The notes below the pieces were generated by a model. That model was given only the letters and a program-made list of their open reading frames with translations. It did no database searches and was not told where the DNA came from. A DNA stretch of 6,280 bases from positions 1 through 6,280 of the forward strand of contig CANCKZ010000046.1 in assembly GCA_947378695.1 (NCBI GenBank), written 5' to 3'. This stretch comes from Rickettsiales bacterium. GTDB taxonomy: Bacteria > Pseudomonadota > Alphaproteobacteria > Rickettsiales > Deianiraeaceae. Both the position numbers and the translations under genes were made by a program. Shown here in pieces: positions 5,681 through 6,280 of the stretch (positions are counted from its first letter, which is position 1; each line of letters begins with the position of its first letter).

Positions 5681-5687
5681 AAGGAGG
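5681..5687 (+). promoter_or_regulatory. Strong Shine-Dalgarno AAGGAGG directly abutting the ATG
   Basis: AAGGAGG is a near-perfect anti-16S match and the only strong one in the window. It touches the ATG at 5688-5690 with no spacer, which is too close for normal use. The next in-frame codon that can start at a usual distance is ATT at 5694, six bases downstream. The true start is therefore uncertain by two codons; the signal peptide is kept either way. Confidence 0.6.
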
Positions 5688-6280
5688 ATGACCATTCTAA
5701 GAGCTTTCTTAATAGTTTTTTCGTTGTTTGCAACAGGGGTTTCACATTTGGCGTTTGCGTCTCGTGGTCTATATTTCAGTGCATCGAAAATGACATCAAG
5801 CCAGAAAAATACGATATCAAACTACTCGCAAGGCACAGTTGTTGATGTTCAACTTGCAACATTGCCACTTTCAAACACGATTGATACCGCTGCAATTAAC
5901 GGAAAAAGCTTCGATTTCACAACAAACGACACCGCCGGTTCGGGATATCTAAGTTACAACACCCTGAAAACCGCACTAAATTCAAAATATATGACCGGCG
6001 ATGTTACATTTAGGGTTATGACATCGCCAGTGGATAAAACCGTGACGACATATACCGTAACATCTGCAACTTCGCAAATGAATGTTACGGGGGATATTAA
6101 GGTCTCGGGATATACAGGTAATTCCAGTTTTATATCAACGCCAGCCACGGGTTCAACACAGTCGTATTCCGTTGGAAGTGCATCTGCACAAACTACAACG
6201 GATTCAATAATTGCACCAACAAATCAAACAAGTAATTATTGTTTATTTGATCCAATTACAAAAACCCAAGTTTGTGCTCC
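5688..6280 (+). CDS. Exported Ser/Thr-rich protein of unknown function (cut by right edge)
   Basis: The frame is open from the ATG at 5688 to the right edge, 197 codons plus two bases, with no stop. Residues 1-24 look like a Sec signal peptide: one Arg at 5, a hydrophobic core FLIVFSLFA, then HLAFA before Ser25. The mature part is rich in Thr, Ser, Asn and Val, with strand-like alternation (for example TGDVTFRVMTSP at 103-114 and MNVTGDIKVSGYTG at 131-144) and low charge, as in secreted or surface beta-rich proteins. The first cysteines appear at 185 and 196 (NYCLFDPITKTQVC), perhaps opening a Cys-containing domain beyond the edge. No named family is recognised. It is transcribed divergently from the small membrane protein, with its own predicted promoter and a strong ribosome-binding sequence. 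An adhesin-like or envelope role is inference from composition only. Confidence 0.8.
   Translation, partial: MTILRAFLIVFSLFATGVSHLAFASRGLYFSASKMTSSQKNTISNYSQGTVVDVQLATLPLSNTIDTAAINGKSFDFTTNDTAGSGYLSYNTLKTALNSKYMTGDVTFRVMTSPVDKTVTTYTVTSATSQMNVTGDIKVSGYTGNSSFISTPATGSTQSYSVGSASAQTTTDSIIAPTNQTSNYCLFDPITKTQVCA

Larger units (their letters stand above)
5563..5687. other. Divergent intergenic promoter region
   Basis: These 125 very AT-rich bases separate the minus-strand membrane-protein gene from the plus-strand exported protein. They contain one -35/-10 pair for each direction (listed separately), a run of eight T at 5619-5626, and a short inverted repeat, GTCAA at 5613-5617 and TTGAC at 5628-5632, lying between the two promoters. 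No RNA gene or coding frame was seen. Confidence 0.7.

Noticed and set aside
5954..6148. Minus-strand frame of 64 codons at the right end
   Set aside because: It is opposite the exported-protein frame, which has a signal peptide, promoter and ribosome-binding site; the minus frame has none.

Overview
This window comes from an AT-rich Gram-negative bacterium. Gene content (PurB, ThiD, PstC, GcvT, BolA/IbaG-type protein, L34, a VirB2-like pilin, Sec signal peptides ending in AFA) fits an alphaproteobacterium-like genome, but the lineage cannot be fixed from sequence reading alone. The ordinary bacterial code applies: TAA, TAG and TGA all close recognisable genes at the expected place (rpmH ends in TGA).

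Layout, left to right: purB on the minus strand (N-terminal half only, cut by the left edge); thiD (minus); a secreted VirB2/TrbC-like protein with a long cysteine-rich tail (minus), whose stop is one base from the thiD start; a short bidirectional promoter region; bolA-like gene (plus); a hairpin containing the stop codons of both convergent genes; pstC (minus); gcvT (minus); rpmH (minus, 43 codons); a small three-helix membrane protein (minus); a 125-base divergent promoter region; and the first 197 codons of an exported Ser/Thr-rich protein (plus) running off the right edge.

The genes form two leftward transcription units. The first is small membrane protein - rpmH - gcvT - pstC, with gaps of 6, 1 and 0 bases, ended by the hairpin at 2759-2780. 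The second is VirB2-like - thiD (1-base gap), then purB after 81 bases. Both units mix unrelated jobs: ribosome assembly, one-carbon metabolism and phosphate uptake in one, and surface pilin, thiamine synthesis and purine synthesis in the other. The usual partners (rnpA after rpmH; gcvH/gcvP with gcvT; pstA/pstB with pstC; grx beside bolA) are not at the neighbouring positions visible here.

The least ordinary parts are the VirB2-like protein with its roughly 195-residue Cys-rich extension and the right-edge exported protein, which has the only strong Shine-Dalgarno sequence in the window. No CRISPR array, tRNA, rRNA, insertion sequence or attachment site was seen.
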